Translations under genes and position numbers: made by a program
Part shown: positions 45,548 through 55,080 of the stretch, in pieces
Layout of the letters: the number at the start of each line of letters is the position of its first letter
Position numbering within the stretch: position 1 is the first letter of the stretch
Notes under the pieces: model-generated
What the model was told of the DNA's origin: nothing
Seen by the model: the letters and a program-made list of their open reading frames with translations, nothing else
Database searches by the model: none
NCBI GenBank assembly: GCA_038277395.1
Contig: CM076190.1
Coordinates: forward strand, 235,382,618 to 235,446,617
DNA length: 64,000 nt
Reading direction: 5' to 3'
From: Dryocosmus kuriphilus
Lineage: Eukaryota; Arthropoda; Insecta; Hymenoptera; Cynipidae

Positions 45548-46106
45548 AGGGCGGGTCAAATTTTTTGACGATATCGGCTACCCCCTAACGGTGTTCTATG
45601 GGTCATTATAGCAACTTTTCCCAAGAAACTATAGCTTTATCTTGAAAACGGAGGCGCCGGATTTTTCAAACTAGGTTTGTTTTCAACATATTCAAGAATT
45701 GACTTAGAAACTGCATTAAAAACACAAATGAACTCGTTTCGTTGCTCGGCCGAGCAACCTCATCAAATTAGTACAAAACTGAGAAATTACATATTTGATT
45801 AGAAGGATATTTTTAAGCGGAGAAGAACATTTTTGAGAAGAACTTACCGAAAGGTTATGAATAGTTGAAGGTTGACATTATGTATTTGAAGAATGTTTTT
45901 TTATTTTAGAAAGAATTTAGAAAACATAAGAAAAACAGAGTTTTTTTGGTACACAGCATCCTCACTAGAAAACAAAGGAAAGGATATTAGAAAGATTGAT
46001 GAAATTGAAGCTAATTGTTGAAATTGTGAAGGTTTATTTATATAAAGGGGAGTCTAAATGTAGTAGGACAAGTATTTAATTAATTTAAAAGGTGAGAATG
46101 GCTTGG
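45548..46106 (-). repeat. Penelope-like element, inverted copy of terminal repeat
   Basis: The reverse complement of 50068-51029 minus a ~395-bp insertion there. Shared stretches include AGGGCGGGTCAAATT at the edge, CGGCTACCCCCTAACGGTGT, GAAACTATAGCT, AAAACGGAGGCGC, the palindrome GTTGCTCGGCCGAGCAAC, CTAGAAAACAAAGGAAAGGA and GGTGAGAATGGC at the inner edge. Inverted partial terminal repeats upstream of 5'-truncated copies are a known feature of Penelope-like elements. Confidence 0.8.
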
Positions 46107-46139
46107 AAACTTGGAAGAGATCCTTTAAACGAACTCATA

Positions 46140-46502
46140 TCAATGCAATGTTGTTTATGAAACAGATTGTGTTTGTGGCATGTCATATATAGGCCAAACT
46201 AAAAGATCCTTAGAGACTAGAAGAAACGAACACAAGAGGAATATTCAACATTGCATCAAAAACCAAAAAAAAAAAACCATAAAGAAATTGCCAAACATGT
46301 CCATTCAAACCATGATAGCGATCCATCTTCTATCAAATGGGACGACATAAAAATTCTACACAAAGAATCAAATTATTATAAAAGAACCTTTGTTGAAATG
46401 TTGTACATTAAGAAGAAAGGTGATAATGTTTTAAATAAAATTACAGATCTCCAATTTTACAACCCTGCTTACAACTCTGCTTTAAATAACATTACTAATT
46501 GA
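46140..46502 (+). pseudogene. Penelope-like GIY-YIG endonuclease domain
   Basis: The frame reads VVYETDCVCGMSYIGQTKRS, LETRRNEHKRNIQHC, with MSYIGQTKRSLETRR as the GIY-YIG core (SYIG, conserved Arg). It changes frame at the poly-A run near 46261-46272. It continues IAKHVHSNHDSDPSSIKWDD, YYKRTFVEMLYIKKKGDNVL with the catalytic Glu of the F-x-E-M-L-x-I-K motif, ending NPAYNSALNNITN. This is the endonuclease that follows RT in Penelope-like elements. The RT is absent: the copy is 5'-truncated and joined directly to the inverted terminal repeat. Confidence 0.85.
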
Positions 46503-46916
46503 ATTTTATCCTCATTATCGCAACACTATATATTCAATTTTTAAAAATTAGCGCCTTTCCTTCTATTTAATTTACCCTCTTCCAAAAAACTTTCCATCCC
46601 GTCAGTACTCAGCATCCTTCACTATGGAGTTGTACGCTTTTGTACCTCTCCAATCAAAAAAATTTTATCAATTACTTTCAACAATGATTAACTATGTTTC
46701 CTCAAAGGTTAATGAATAATTTTACTTCATCACTACTACTCAAGGTATTAAAAAATTATTCAATTCTAAATTCCTAAATTTTATAAAACATTCTAATTCT
46801 AACCTCCAAAATAATTCCAATTTAAATTTTTATTATACCTCACAGTCCGCTAAATTCTTACTACAGACATGAATTCTGATCATTCTACATTAAACTCATT
46901 CACTGAACATATTATA
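46503..46916 (+). other. Penelope-like element 3' untranslated segment
   Basis: T- and C-rich non-coding sequence directly after the endonuclease stop, interrupted at TATA by the Tc1/mariner element and continuing at 49921. No other features. Confidence 0.6.
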
Positions 46917-47532
46917 CAGGGTGTCTAAAAAGTCCCGGGACGGTTGGATATTTCCTCAGGTAAAATATTTCTCAAAAAAGTGAAGGTCATTCCTGAAGTA
47001 AATTTCAACGTGGAATTCAATGGTGACCTTCGTTTTGACTTTCAAGTCGAACTTCATGGCTTTTTGCAGGTCAACTTTGTTTTTGTAAATCGAAACCCCC
47101 TTTTTTTACATCTGCAATCGATAGAGCGGAAAATTCTACGTTCAAGTACGTACCCAAGTCATAGGTCAATTGTAACGTTCAAGGTCAGTTAGAGGTTATT
47201 TGAAATTACCAAAGTTTTCCAAGAGGTCAGTGCAATTCCTGAAGTAAATTTCAGCGAGAAATTCATTGGTCAGCTCTGTATTGACCTTGGTTACAGCGTT
47301 TTGAACATTGTAAAATCATAAGGAAATTTTTCATTAAAAGTTCCAGGTGTTCTGGAGAGAGTTCTGTTCCTCCCCAAAGAGTTCTACAGTCCTATACCGT
47401 TTTTCGATACCTAAGTCAATATCCAAGGTGATACCATAAGTCCTATACCGTTTTTCCATACGAATATTACGAATCGACAATAAGTTTACGTATTACGAGC
47501 ACATACATACTATCTTTCGCTGAAAGATTATT

Positions 47533-48621
47533 ATGGCGCAAGCTAAACTTTCGGAACGAGAGAAGGTATCTGTATTAATGATGTGTGGTTGGGGAGATCG
47601 AGTTCGATCTTATGATCAAGTTCGTTTGCTTTTTAATCGCACTTTTCGTAATGGAGAAGGGTTGAATCCTGTCTCAAAATCAACAATGGAAAGAACTGTA
47701 AGGCGCTTTATGAATCATGGATCTATCAAGGTCCTTCAGAGAACTGGTTGGCCAGAATCTGCAGGATCTGAGGAGATGCAGATGGACGTAGCCCAAGCAT
47801 TTGTTGAAAACCCACACCTTAGTTTACGTCGAGCTAGTGATGAGCGTGACGTTGCTCCTGAGACAGTGCGAAATATTTTAAAAAGCATTAATTTCCATCC
47901 TTACAAAGTTTATCTGGTACAAGAGCTCAATGAAGACGATCCTGATCGTCGGGTTGAATTTTGTGAAATTATGATGGACAGAATTGATAGAGATCCTCTT
48001 TTCTTGTACAATACAGTATTTTCAGATGAAGCTGCTTTCGCATTAAAAGGTGAAGTTAACAGGCAAAATTTTAGATATTGGTCCGACACAAATCCTGATT
48101 GGATGTTGGAGAGTCACACACAATAGCCACAAAAGAATAATGTTTGGGCAGGTATCTTGAATGATACATTGATAGGCCCTTTCTTCATCGATGGTAATCT
48201 CAATGCCCGTGTATATGAAGAGCTTCTCAGAAACCAAATTGCACCAAGAATAAGGGAGATTACAGGCGATAATTTTCAAAATATTTGGTTCCAGCAGGAC
48301 GGAGCAGAGGCTCATTACGGTAGAGAGATTCGAGCATATTTGGATACTCAGTTCCCTCAAAGGTGGATTGGAAGAAGGGGGGAAATCGAGTGGCCTGCTA
48401 GATCTCCTGATCTGACGCCTCTCGGCTATTTTCTTTGGAGTTATTTAAAGAGCAAAGTATACTCAACGCAACACCAAAGCTTAGACGAATTGCAGAATCG
48501 GATTCTGCAACAGGCTACTTTCATTGATAGGGATATGATTCGTAATGCTGTAACTCATTTTTACAATCGCACAGCTTTTTGTCAAGAAGCTCAAGGTTTT
48601 CAGTTCGAACATCTTCACTGA
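47533..48621 (+). pseudogene. Tc1/mariner transposase with in-frame stop
   Basis: A single frame of 362 codons runs from MAQAKLSEREKVSVLMMCGW to FQFEHLH, with one TAG at 48124 (after LESHTQ) where Tyr is likely ancestral (HTQ-stop-PQKNNVWAG). The N-terminal DNA-binding part has SKSTMERTVRRFMNHGSIKV and SLRRASDERDVAPETVRNIL. The catalytic domain has FSDEAAF (first Asp, about residue 165) and WFQQDGAEAHYG (second Asp, about 256). SPDLTPLGYFLW should carry the third acidic residue at about 298 but has Gly. Forty-one residues separate the last two positions, as in the DD41D (rosa-like) group. Stop codon and missing acidic residue both inactivate it. Confidence 0.88.
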
Positions 48622-48829
48622 AGCGTGAGAGGCAAGGGGGCTCACGCTAATCAAGCACCCCAAAACGTGAGAGGCAAGGGCACTCACGCTGATCAAGCAC
48701 CCCAAAGGGAACAGAATTTACTACGTCCACGTCGTTGTTCCTGGGTAATGCTAAACGTAAACGTAAACTTCTTGGAAAAAACCTTGAAAAAACCTTGAAG
48801 ATCATCACCAAGATCAATACAGAGCTCGC
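48622..48829. repeat. Two 38-bp direct repeats with internal hairpin, then spacer
   Basis: CGTGAGAGGCAAGGG, then CTCACGCT and ATCAAGCACCCCAAA occur twice (about 48624-48663 and 48666-48704). Each contains the GCGTGAG/CTCACGC inverted pair. It lies between the transposase end and the right repeat array. Confidence 0.75.
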
Positions 48830-49870
48830 CAATGAATTTCTCGTTGAAATTTACTTCAGGAATTACACTGACCTCTTGGAAAGCTTTGTTAATTTCAAAT
48901 AACCTCTAACTGACCTTGAACGTTACAATTGACCTATGACTTGGGTACGTATATGCACGTAGAATTTTCCGCTCTATCGATTGCAGATGTAAAAAAAGGG
49001 GGTTTTCGATTAAAAAAAAACAAAGTTGACCTGCAAAAAGCCATGAAGTTCAACTTTAAAGTCAAAACGAAGGTCGCCATTGAGTTCCACGTTGAAATTT
49101 ACTTCAGGAATTGCACTGACCTCTTGGAAAACTTTGTTCATTTCAAATAACCTCTAGCTGACCTTAAACGTCACAATTGACCTATGACTTGGGTAAGTAC
49201 CTGAACGTAGACTTTTCCGCTCTATCGATTGCGGATATAAAAAAAGGGGATTTCGATTTAAAAAAAACAAAGTTTACCTTCAAAAAGCCATGAAGGTCAA
49301 CTTTAATGTCAAAATGAAGGTCACCATTGAATTCCTCGTTGAAATTTACTTCAGAAATTGCACTGAACTCTTAAAAAACTTTCTTAATTTCAAATAACCT
49401 CTAACTGACCTTGAACGTTACAATTGACGTATGACTTGGGTACGTACCTGAACGTAGAATTTTCCACTCTATCAATTGCAGATGTAAAAAGAGGGGGTTT
49501 GCGTTTAAAAAGCAAAGTTGGCCGTCAAAAAGCCATGAAGGTCAACTTAAAGGTCAAATTGAAGGTCACCATTGAATTCCTCGTTGAAATTTACTTCAGG
49601 AATTGCACTGACCTCTTGGAAAACTTTGTTAATTTCAAATAACCTCTAACTGACCTTGAACGTTACAATTGACCTATGACTTGGGTGCGTACCTGAACGT
49701 AGAATTTTCCGCTCTATCGATTGCAGATGTAAAAAAAGGGGATTTCCATTAAAAAAACAAAGTTGACCTTTTAAAAGCCATGAAGGTCAACTTTAAGGTC
49801 AAAATGAAGGTCACCATTGAATTCCTCGTTGAAATTTACTTCAGGAATGACCTTCACTTTTTTGAAAAAT
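48830..49870. repeat. Right-end tandem array of ~246-bp units in the Tc1/mariner element
   Basis: The phrase CTCGTTGAAATTTACTTCAG (or a near variant) recurs near 48840, 49088, 49335, 49581 and 49828, a spacing of 246-248. Each unit includes CCTCTAACTGACCTTGAACG, TTGACCTATGACTTGGGT and GCTCTATCGATTGCAGATGT. The left end of the element (46950-47300) has an inverted partial copy. Open frames of about 72 codons in each unit reflect the repeat and have no motif. Confidence 0.92.
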
Positions 49871-50405
49871 ATTTTACCTGAGGAAATATCCAACCATCCC
49901 GGGACTTTTTAGACACCCTGTATATAAATAATATTCATATTACCACATTACGTATAAATTCCGTTTTCGTAACCCTTATTCGGAATTCAACTCTTCTACC
50001 TGTTCATACTTTACATTGTGTTCTTTTCACGTTTATAACATTCCAAATTTTTATAAAAAACTTTTAAAATGCCATTCTCACCTTTTAAATTAATTAAATA
50101 CTTGCCCCTACATTTAGACTCCCTTTATGTAAATAAAACTTCACAATTTCAACAATTCACTTCAATTGCATCAACCTTTCTAACCTCCTTTCCTTTGTTT
50201 TCTAGTGAGGATGCTGAGTACCAAAAAAACCTCTCTTTTTCTTATGTTTTCCAAATTTTTTCTAAAATAGAAAAACATCCTTCAAGTACATAATGTCAAC
50301 CCTCAACTATTCATAACCTTTCGGTAAGTTCCTCTCAAAAATGTTCTTCTCCGCTTAAAAATATCCTTACTAATCAAATATGTAATTTCTCAGTTTTGTA
50401 CTAAT

Positions 50406-50436
50406 CTGATGAGGTTGCTCGGCCGAGCAACGAAAC
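50406..50436 (+). ncRNA. Candidate hammerhead ribozyme core in Penelope-like terminal repeat
   Basis: CTGATGAG is followed by a perfect palindromic helix, GTTGCTCGGCCGAGCAAC, and GAAAC. This matches the conserved boxes CUGAUGA, helix II and GAAA of hammerhead ribozymes, known from terminal repeats of Penelope-like elements. There is one extra G between box and helix. Helix I, helix III and the cleavage site could not be assigned, partly because an insertion interrupts the sequence just after GAAACG. The left-arm copy (45736-45766, minus) has TTGATGAG instead of CTGATGAG. Confidence 0.5.
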
Positions 50437-50831
50437 GTTATTAAATATCTTAAACTGAAAAATTGTCTGGATGCGTTGTCTTCTTCAATACCTCATTAAC
50501 TTTCCCGGACGTTAAACCAATTTTGAGGATTCCACATCTTTCCTCTTCGCTCAACAAATGAACTCTTTTTTTTGAGTGTATATGGGGGTTTTCGGGGCCA
50601 AAAAAGAAAGGGCAAAAAATCTTGAAAACTTTACGAGAAAACGCGTACCCTTTCTTGTGGAACAGACTGTATTCGTCGATTTCCCCAAAACATTCGTCCA
50701 TTTTCCCCAAAAAGAAGCGATAAAATGCAAAAATAGTAGAAAAGCGCCCTCTGGCAATACTCATAGATAAAAATACACATCAAAAATGGATTCCTTGGAC
50801 CCGAAAACCCCCATATACACAAAAAAAAAAG
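50437..50831. mobile_element. Insertion within the terminal repeat with inverted ends
   Basis: Absent from the left terminal repeat, where GAAACG runs directly into AGTTCATTTGTG. Inside it, CAAATGAACT, then GTATATGGGGGTTTTCGGGG near 50560-50600 is mirrored by CCCGAAAACCCCCATATACA near 50797-50816 and AGTTCATTTG. It looks like a small fold-back or MITE-like insertion. Confidence 0.6.
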
Positions 50832-51029
50832 TTCATTTGTGTTTTTAATGCAGTTACTAAGCCAATACTTGAATATGTTGAAAAAAAACCTATTTTGAAA
50901 AATCCAGCGCCTCCGTTTTCAAGATAGAGCTATAGTTTCTTGGGGAAAGTTGCTTAAAATGACCCACAGAACACCGTTAGGGGGTAGCCGATATCAAATT
51001 TTTTCGCTCCATACAATTTGACCCGCCCT

Positions 51030-51187
51030 AATATATATATATATTAAAATTTTTTCTTATGAAATTAGAAATTTTGAGCACAACTGTAAAAATACGTAGG
51101 GGTAGTTTATCTGCACGTAACTTTTTAATCTTGTTGGATGAATTTAATTTTATTTCCTTCGCTCTAAAACTATTTTCCAAATTTTTT
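51030..51187. repeat. Repeat X, right half
   Basis: Continues repeat X after the Penelope-like insertion, ending AACTATTTTCCAAATTTTTT. That phrase resembles the start of X at 45388, so X seems to be tandemly repeated with a period near 300 bp. Confidence 0.6.
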
Positions 51188-52242
51188 ACATTCTCATCTC
51201 AATCAGAAGGTATTAGTTTTATGTAAAAAATGGCTTTCGCGGATTTCATCAAATCTCCATGTTTTGAGCCTCCCTGAGTGAGAAAAAATGGCTTTTACGA
51301 CGCTGTCTATCTGTCTGTTGTTGTTGTTATTGTTGTCGTTGTTGTTATTGTTGTCGTTGTTGTTATTGTCGTTATCGTTGTCGTTGTCGTCGCTGTCGTC
51401 GTCCTTGTCGTCGTTGTTGTCGTCGTCGTTTTTGTCGGCGCCTGTTACTGCGATAACTTTTGAAACGATCATCAGATTGGATGGCGCTTTCGCACACTTC
51501 TTAAAAGTCCAAGAAGAAAGGACGAGTTCGTTGCACAGCAGTTTTTGACGAGTGATTGTGATTTTATCCATCAAAAACGGTTTTCACAGACTCAAAAGAT
51601 TCATTTTCCGGCTAAACTATGCGAGATACAAAAAAAATGGCAATAAAGAAAGTTTTTCAGCTCAAAACGTTCTCCGAATTTTGTGTTAACCATTCTTTGA
51701 TAAAATGCACGGTTGTTGTTTTAATCGAGAAAACGTTATTAAAAATTAAAAATTCAAATTTTCCGCCGAACTATGCAAGATACGGAAAAATTCTAATAAC
51801 CAAAGTTGTTTACCTGAAAAAGATCTACAAAGCTCTCTATCATTTTTTTGAGCCGATCCGTATTTTTTGAGTTATTCGTGAAACATTTTATGAAATATAA
51901 AGGAAACCACTTTTCAGCAAAATTCATCGTTTTACTTTTAAGAATCGAAATCCTGTATTGTGAACATTTGTAAAATCACGAAAAAACTTTAACAATCTAC
52001 AATGTGTTTAAAAAAATGTAACTGCTGAGCGCGAAGCGCGAGTTTCATGACGAGTATGTATTCTTTAAGTTCGATAAGCCTTAAATAAAATAATTTCTTT
52101 CGTAATCTTTAATAAAAAATTCAAATTTAATAATCTCATTAAAAGTAGGTGTTTTGAAACTTTGAGTTCCACGCAACGAAAACTGAGCACGATATGCAAG
52201 GACCAAAGACATCCGAGCGCGAAGCGCGAGGCTTAAATATAT

Positions 52243-54277
52243 TGTAACCCCGGGAGTTTAAGACCCTACAAACGAGCAACCACTATTGCATGGGAGTAGT
52301 GGAGGAGAGAGATCTTGTAGGGTAGGAAGAGACGTGCTTCGAAGCATGCCTATGATCTCCCACCCACGCAGTAAAGGAGAAGATGCAGGAACTTTTTCTC
52401 GCGAGGCTCATATAAGCGTGTCTCGCGAAAAGAAGTCAAGATAGGGTGACTCGAGAGCGAGTCGCAAGCCTCAGAAGCTACAGAAGCTCGCGGTGACTAG
52501 GGAGTCTACTCTCTATCGCTGCCACGACTGCTGTTGCTCAAAGTCATCCAAGAAGGATTTCGCTAGTGGAGAGTATAACCTAGCCAAGGACTTCGGGAAA
52601 GCTGGTTTGCCCTCGAGATAGAGGCTTCTGATCTTTGCATTGGAGACTACGAGCCTGGGGAGTAGTTTCACGGAGAAAAATAATTTTCTGGGACAGCAAT
52701 CTTATTGCTACCCCAGCAAAACTTATTTTTTGATATAGAGCATACAAATCTCTTTGCTGTAAGTAAAAATTTAAATTGCTACTATGATTTTGCTGGCACA
52801 ACAAATCTTTCTTGCTGCGCTTAGCAGTCCCAGTTTGCAGCAATATGAATCAGCTAAGTATGTCTTGCAACGTTTACAAATCCAAATTTGCTATAACAGT
52901 CACTTTCGATTGCTAAATCTACGGGAGGCACTAAAGTGGGCACGGGGACATGAGTCGCCTTTAGGACACCTTGAAGACGTCCCTATAGGACTTGTATGTC
53001 CGTCTTAATGTTTCTTTTAAACGTCACATGTCATAAAAACGTCTTTAGGACACGGGATGTTAAACACAAAACCACAAAACTTAAAATCAAAATTTTACCT
53101 TGAAAAGTTCGGACTAACTCTTCTGATCCGCACCAGCGAATCAGTAGAGATTCTATGGTCTTCTGCGTCTCATCAGCCATCACTGTCACTTTTGAAACAC
53201 TTTTGAAAATACACTACCTACATGATCTGCACCGTTATATCCTAGTTATATTACGCTGTAATCTGTATTACGCATGGCGTCCGTTCACACTGGTTCACAC
53301 GACCTCACATTCCTCATACTTGTGCTCATTACACACGCGTACATTGCCGCGATATTGGTCATATTGGCGCCAATTGTAAGCATTATTTTGTTGGCCGAGC
53401 AAACCAATCAGCTGCCGCATCAAGTTTCTACGTACAGCAATACGAATTAGTAATGAGAGCAAGTTTCCTTGCAAACCCAGCAATTTATATTCACTAATGT
53501 TTTTTGACATTACAACTACATGAAATTTACTGCGATAGCAGTGAATTTGCTGTATTAGCTAGTCGTATTGTTGTGAATACAAAACAATATTTAGCAACAC
53601 GAAGATTGCTGGGCTAGCTAAACCATTTTTCTCTATGTTGTTGCTCTACTTATATCTGCTATTCACTAATCTCAAATGAAAAGAGACAGACCGTTGAACG
53701 TTTTCCCAGAAAATTGAATGTGCAGGTGCTGGAAATCTTCCTGGCATTAATTTTATGGGCACAAGAAACTTCAATTATTGAAATTGAATAAAGAAAAATA
53801 TCTTCCTGTCCTTTCCTGGGGTTTATTGTCAGAATAATGACTAATCCATAAAGATATAAGGTGTAGATGAGTCTGGGTATTTTAGTATAAAGGCATTAGG
53901 AAAATTAGTTAATTATGCGAGCTTGTAATATCAGAAAAAATTCCATTTGAATGTATGCAAGCTATAACCATTCATAAAATAAGAAATTGTTTTGTTCTTG
54001 GAGACGATTCGTGAGGAGCACAATGTATAAAAATGGAGAAAGTAAAAATAAATTCATACGTATTTAATGGTTAGGTCAGAGACGAGAATAGAAATCAATT
54101 ATAATAAGAGCAAAGGGCATTTTAGCATTATTATGTAAGAAATCTATGTAAACCACACGTATCAGGAGGATCTTTTGAATAAACTTTTATATTAGTACGT
54201 GATAGAAAAAATATTATTCTTTCTCTTGTGCGATCCCAATTTCACAATAGTTTTACCCCTAAAGGCAGAGAGTTACA
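52243..54277. mobile_element. Probable solo LTR with a nested MITE
   Basis: The insertion begins TGTAACCCCGGGAG and ends CAGAGAGTTACA. It has TG...CA ends with the inverted hexamer TGTAAC/GTTACA, and ATAT on both sides (52239-52242, 54278-54281) as a candidate 4-bp target duplication. Removing the nested 0.97-kb element leaves about 1.07 kb, a plausible LTR. It has no coding region, so it would be a solo LTR left by recombination. It interrupts copy j precisely, with element sequence on both sides. Confidence 0.5.
52669..53638. mobile_element. MITE-like element with ~35-bp imperfect terminal inverted repeats
   Basis: The left end CACGGAGAAAAATAATTTTC with CAGCAATCTT and the reverse complement of the right end (CATAGAGAAAAATGGTTTAG with CCCAGCAATCTT) align with a few mismatches. 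The interior has scattered TTTGCTG/CAGCAA motifs and no coding frame of note. Superfamily not identified; target duplication not clear. Confidence 0.55.
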
Positions 54278-54380
54278 ATATCGGAACGCCAAGTGCGACG
54301 ACCACTAGACCGCGCGCCCTAGATGCGCCCATACTTTGCGCGAAGCGCGCGATGAGAATGTTGCCGCGAAGTGGGCAGAT

Positions 54381-54885
54381 TTTTTTGTTTTAGGAAAGTA
54401 TCTCGCATTATCATACACATAAAGCAAAAAGTGTTTAGGGGCAGCTACCTCATTAATTAAAAAAAAAAATTTTCTTTGGTCGAAACAGATCAACTTTATT
54501 TATTTCTGACGTGCAAAATAAATATATTTTAAGTTTTTCCCTATGAATTTAGCAATTTTCAGTATAACTTTACGAATAGGTAGGGATGGTTTACCCCCAT
54601 CATTTTTTTCAGAAAATTACTTTATTCATCTTCCGTAATGAGGAAGCTTTTCCAGAAGTTTGACCGAAGTCATTTGCGGTTTCTATACACAAAATTATAC
54701 AATCGACACTTGACACTCCTATCTTTGGGGCGCTGTTTCACCACCTTGAAGTGTTTTTCCGAAGATGAAAAAAATACTTGTCGTTTAGTTTTTTGTCCTC
54801 TACAACATACAACAAGGTCATTAAAATCGGCGTGGGACACCTGGCATACCTTCCTTGTTAATTATAATTTTAGAATTTTAAAGAA
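54381..54885. repeat. Repeat X, uninterrupted copy, and unassigned flank
   Basis: From 54390 to 54600, GGAAAGTATCTCGCATTATC, AAAAAGTGTTTAGGGGCAGC and TGCAAAATAAATATATTTTA parallel both halves of repeat X without the insertion. 54621-54885 is unassigned. Confidence 0.6.
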
Positions 54886-55080
54886 CTAGAGGGCCTCGCC
54901 TTCTGCTCGTTTCGCTCGCCAACCCCCCTTGGGTGTATTCCTGTCAGTATTCTGTATTCCTAATCATGTTCTGTATTAAAGTGTTTTTAAATTTTTATTA
55001 TTTTATTTTAAATACTTAACTTTTTTTCTATTCGGTAAGGAAAAATGTTACTTATATTTTCATGTTCTTCTTCACATTTA
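54886..55080 (-). other. Helitron 3' terminal region
   Basis: Between the helicase stop (55078-55080) and the end CTAG (54886-54889, minus) followed by T. This is the canonical Helitron 3' end signature. The terminal sequence is CpG-rich (GCGAGCGAAACGAGC). Confidence 0.65.

Larger units (their letters stand above)
46917..49920 (+). mobile_element. Tc1/mariner-superfamily transposon (3.0 kb, DD41D-like) with repeat-bearing ends
   Basis: It starts CAGGGTGTCTAAAAAGTCCC and ends GGGACTTTTTAGACACCCTG, perfect terminal inverted repeats. TA lies on both sides (ATTATA before, TATATA after), as expected for TA target duplication. Beyond the tips, the inverted similarity extends through GGTTGGATATTTCCTCAGG and GAAGGTCATTCCTGAAGTAA. 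It then enters a ~246-bp unit present about 1.3 times on the left and over four times on the right. It encodes one transposase broken by a stop. It sits inside the Penelope-like element, so it is the younger insertion. Confidence 0.92.
49921..51029 (+). mobile_element. Penelope-like element, right terminal repeat and 3' end
   Basis: It continues the untranslated region and, from 50068 (GCCATTCTCACC), becomes the direct-orientation terminal repeat. The repeat ends TTTGACCCGCCCT at 51029. It holds a hammerhead-like core at 50406-50436 and a ~395-bp insertion at 50437-50831 that is absent from the left arm. Together with 45548-46916, this forms a 5.5-kb insertion in repeat X. Confidence 0.75.
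51188..54380 (+). mobile_element. family H interspersed element, copy j (split by an LTR insertion)
   Basis: It starts ACATTCTCATCTCAATCAGA. Its microsatellite is expanded (GTTGTTGTTATTGTTGTCGT and onward, 51312-51440). The body continues to the CpG palindromes at 52027-52045 and 52214-52230. After the 2.0-kb insertion at 52243-54277 it resumes with CCGCGCGCCCTAGATGCGCC and ends GATGAGAATGTTGCCGCGAA, GTGGGCAGAT. The poly-Val and poly-Leu-like frames here are translations of the microsatellite. Confidence 0.68.

Noticed and set aside
51278..51548. Poly-Val and poly-Leu/Ser frames
   Set aside because: Alternative-frame translations of the GTC/GTT microsatellite in family H copy j.
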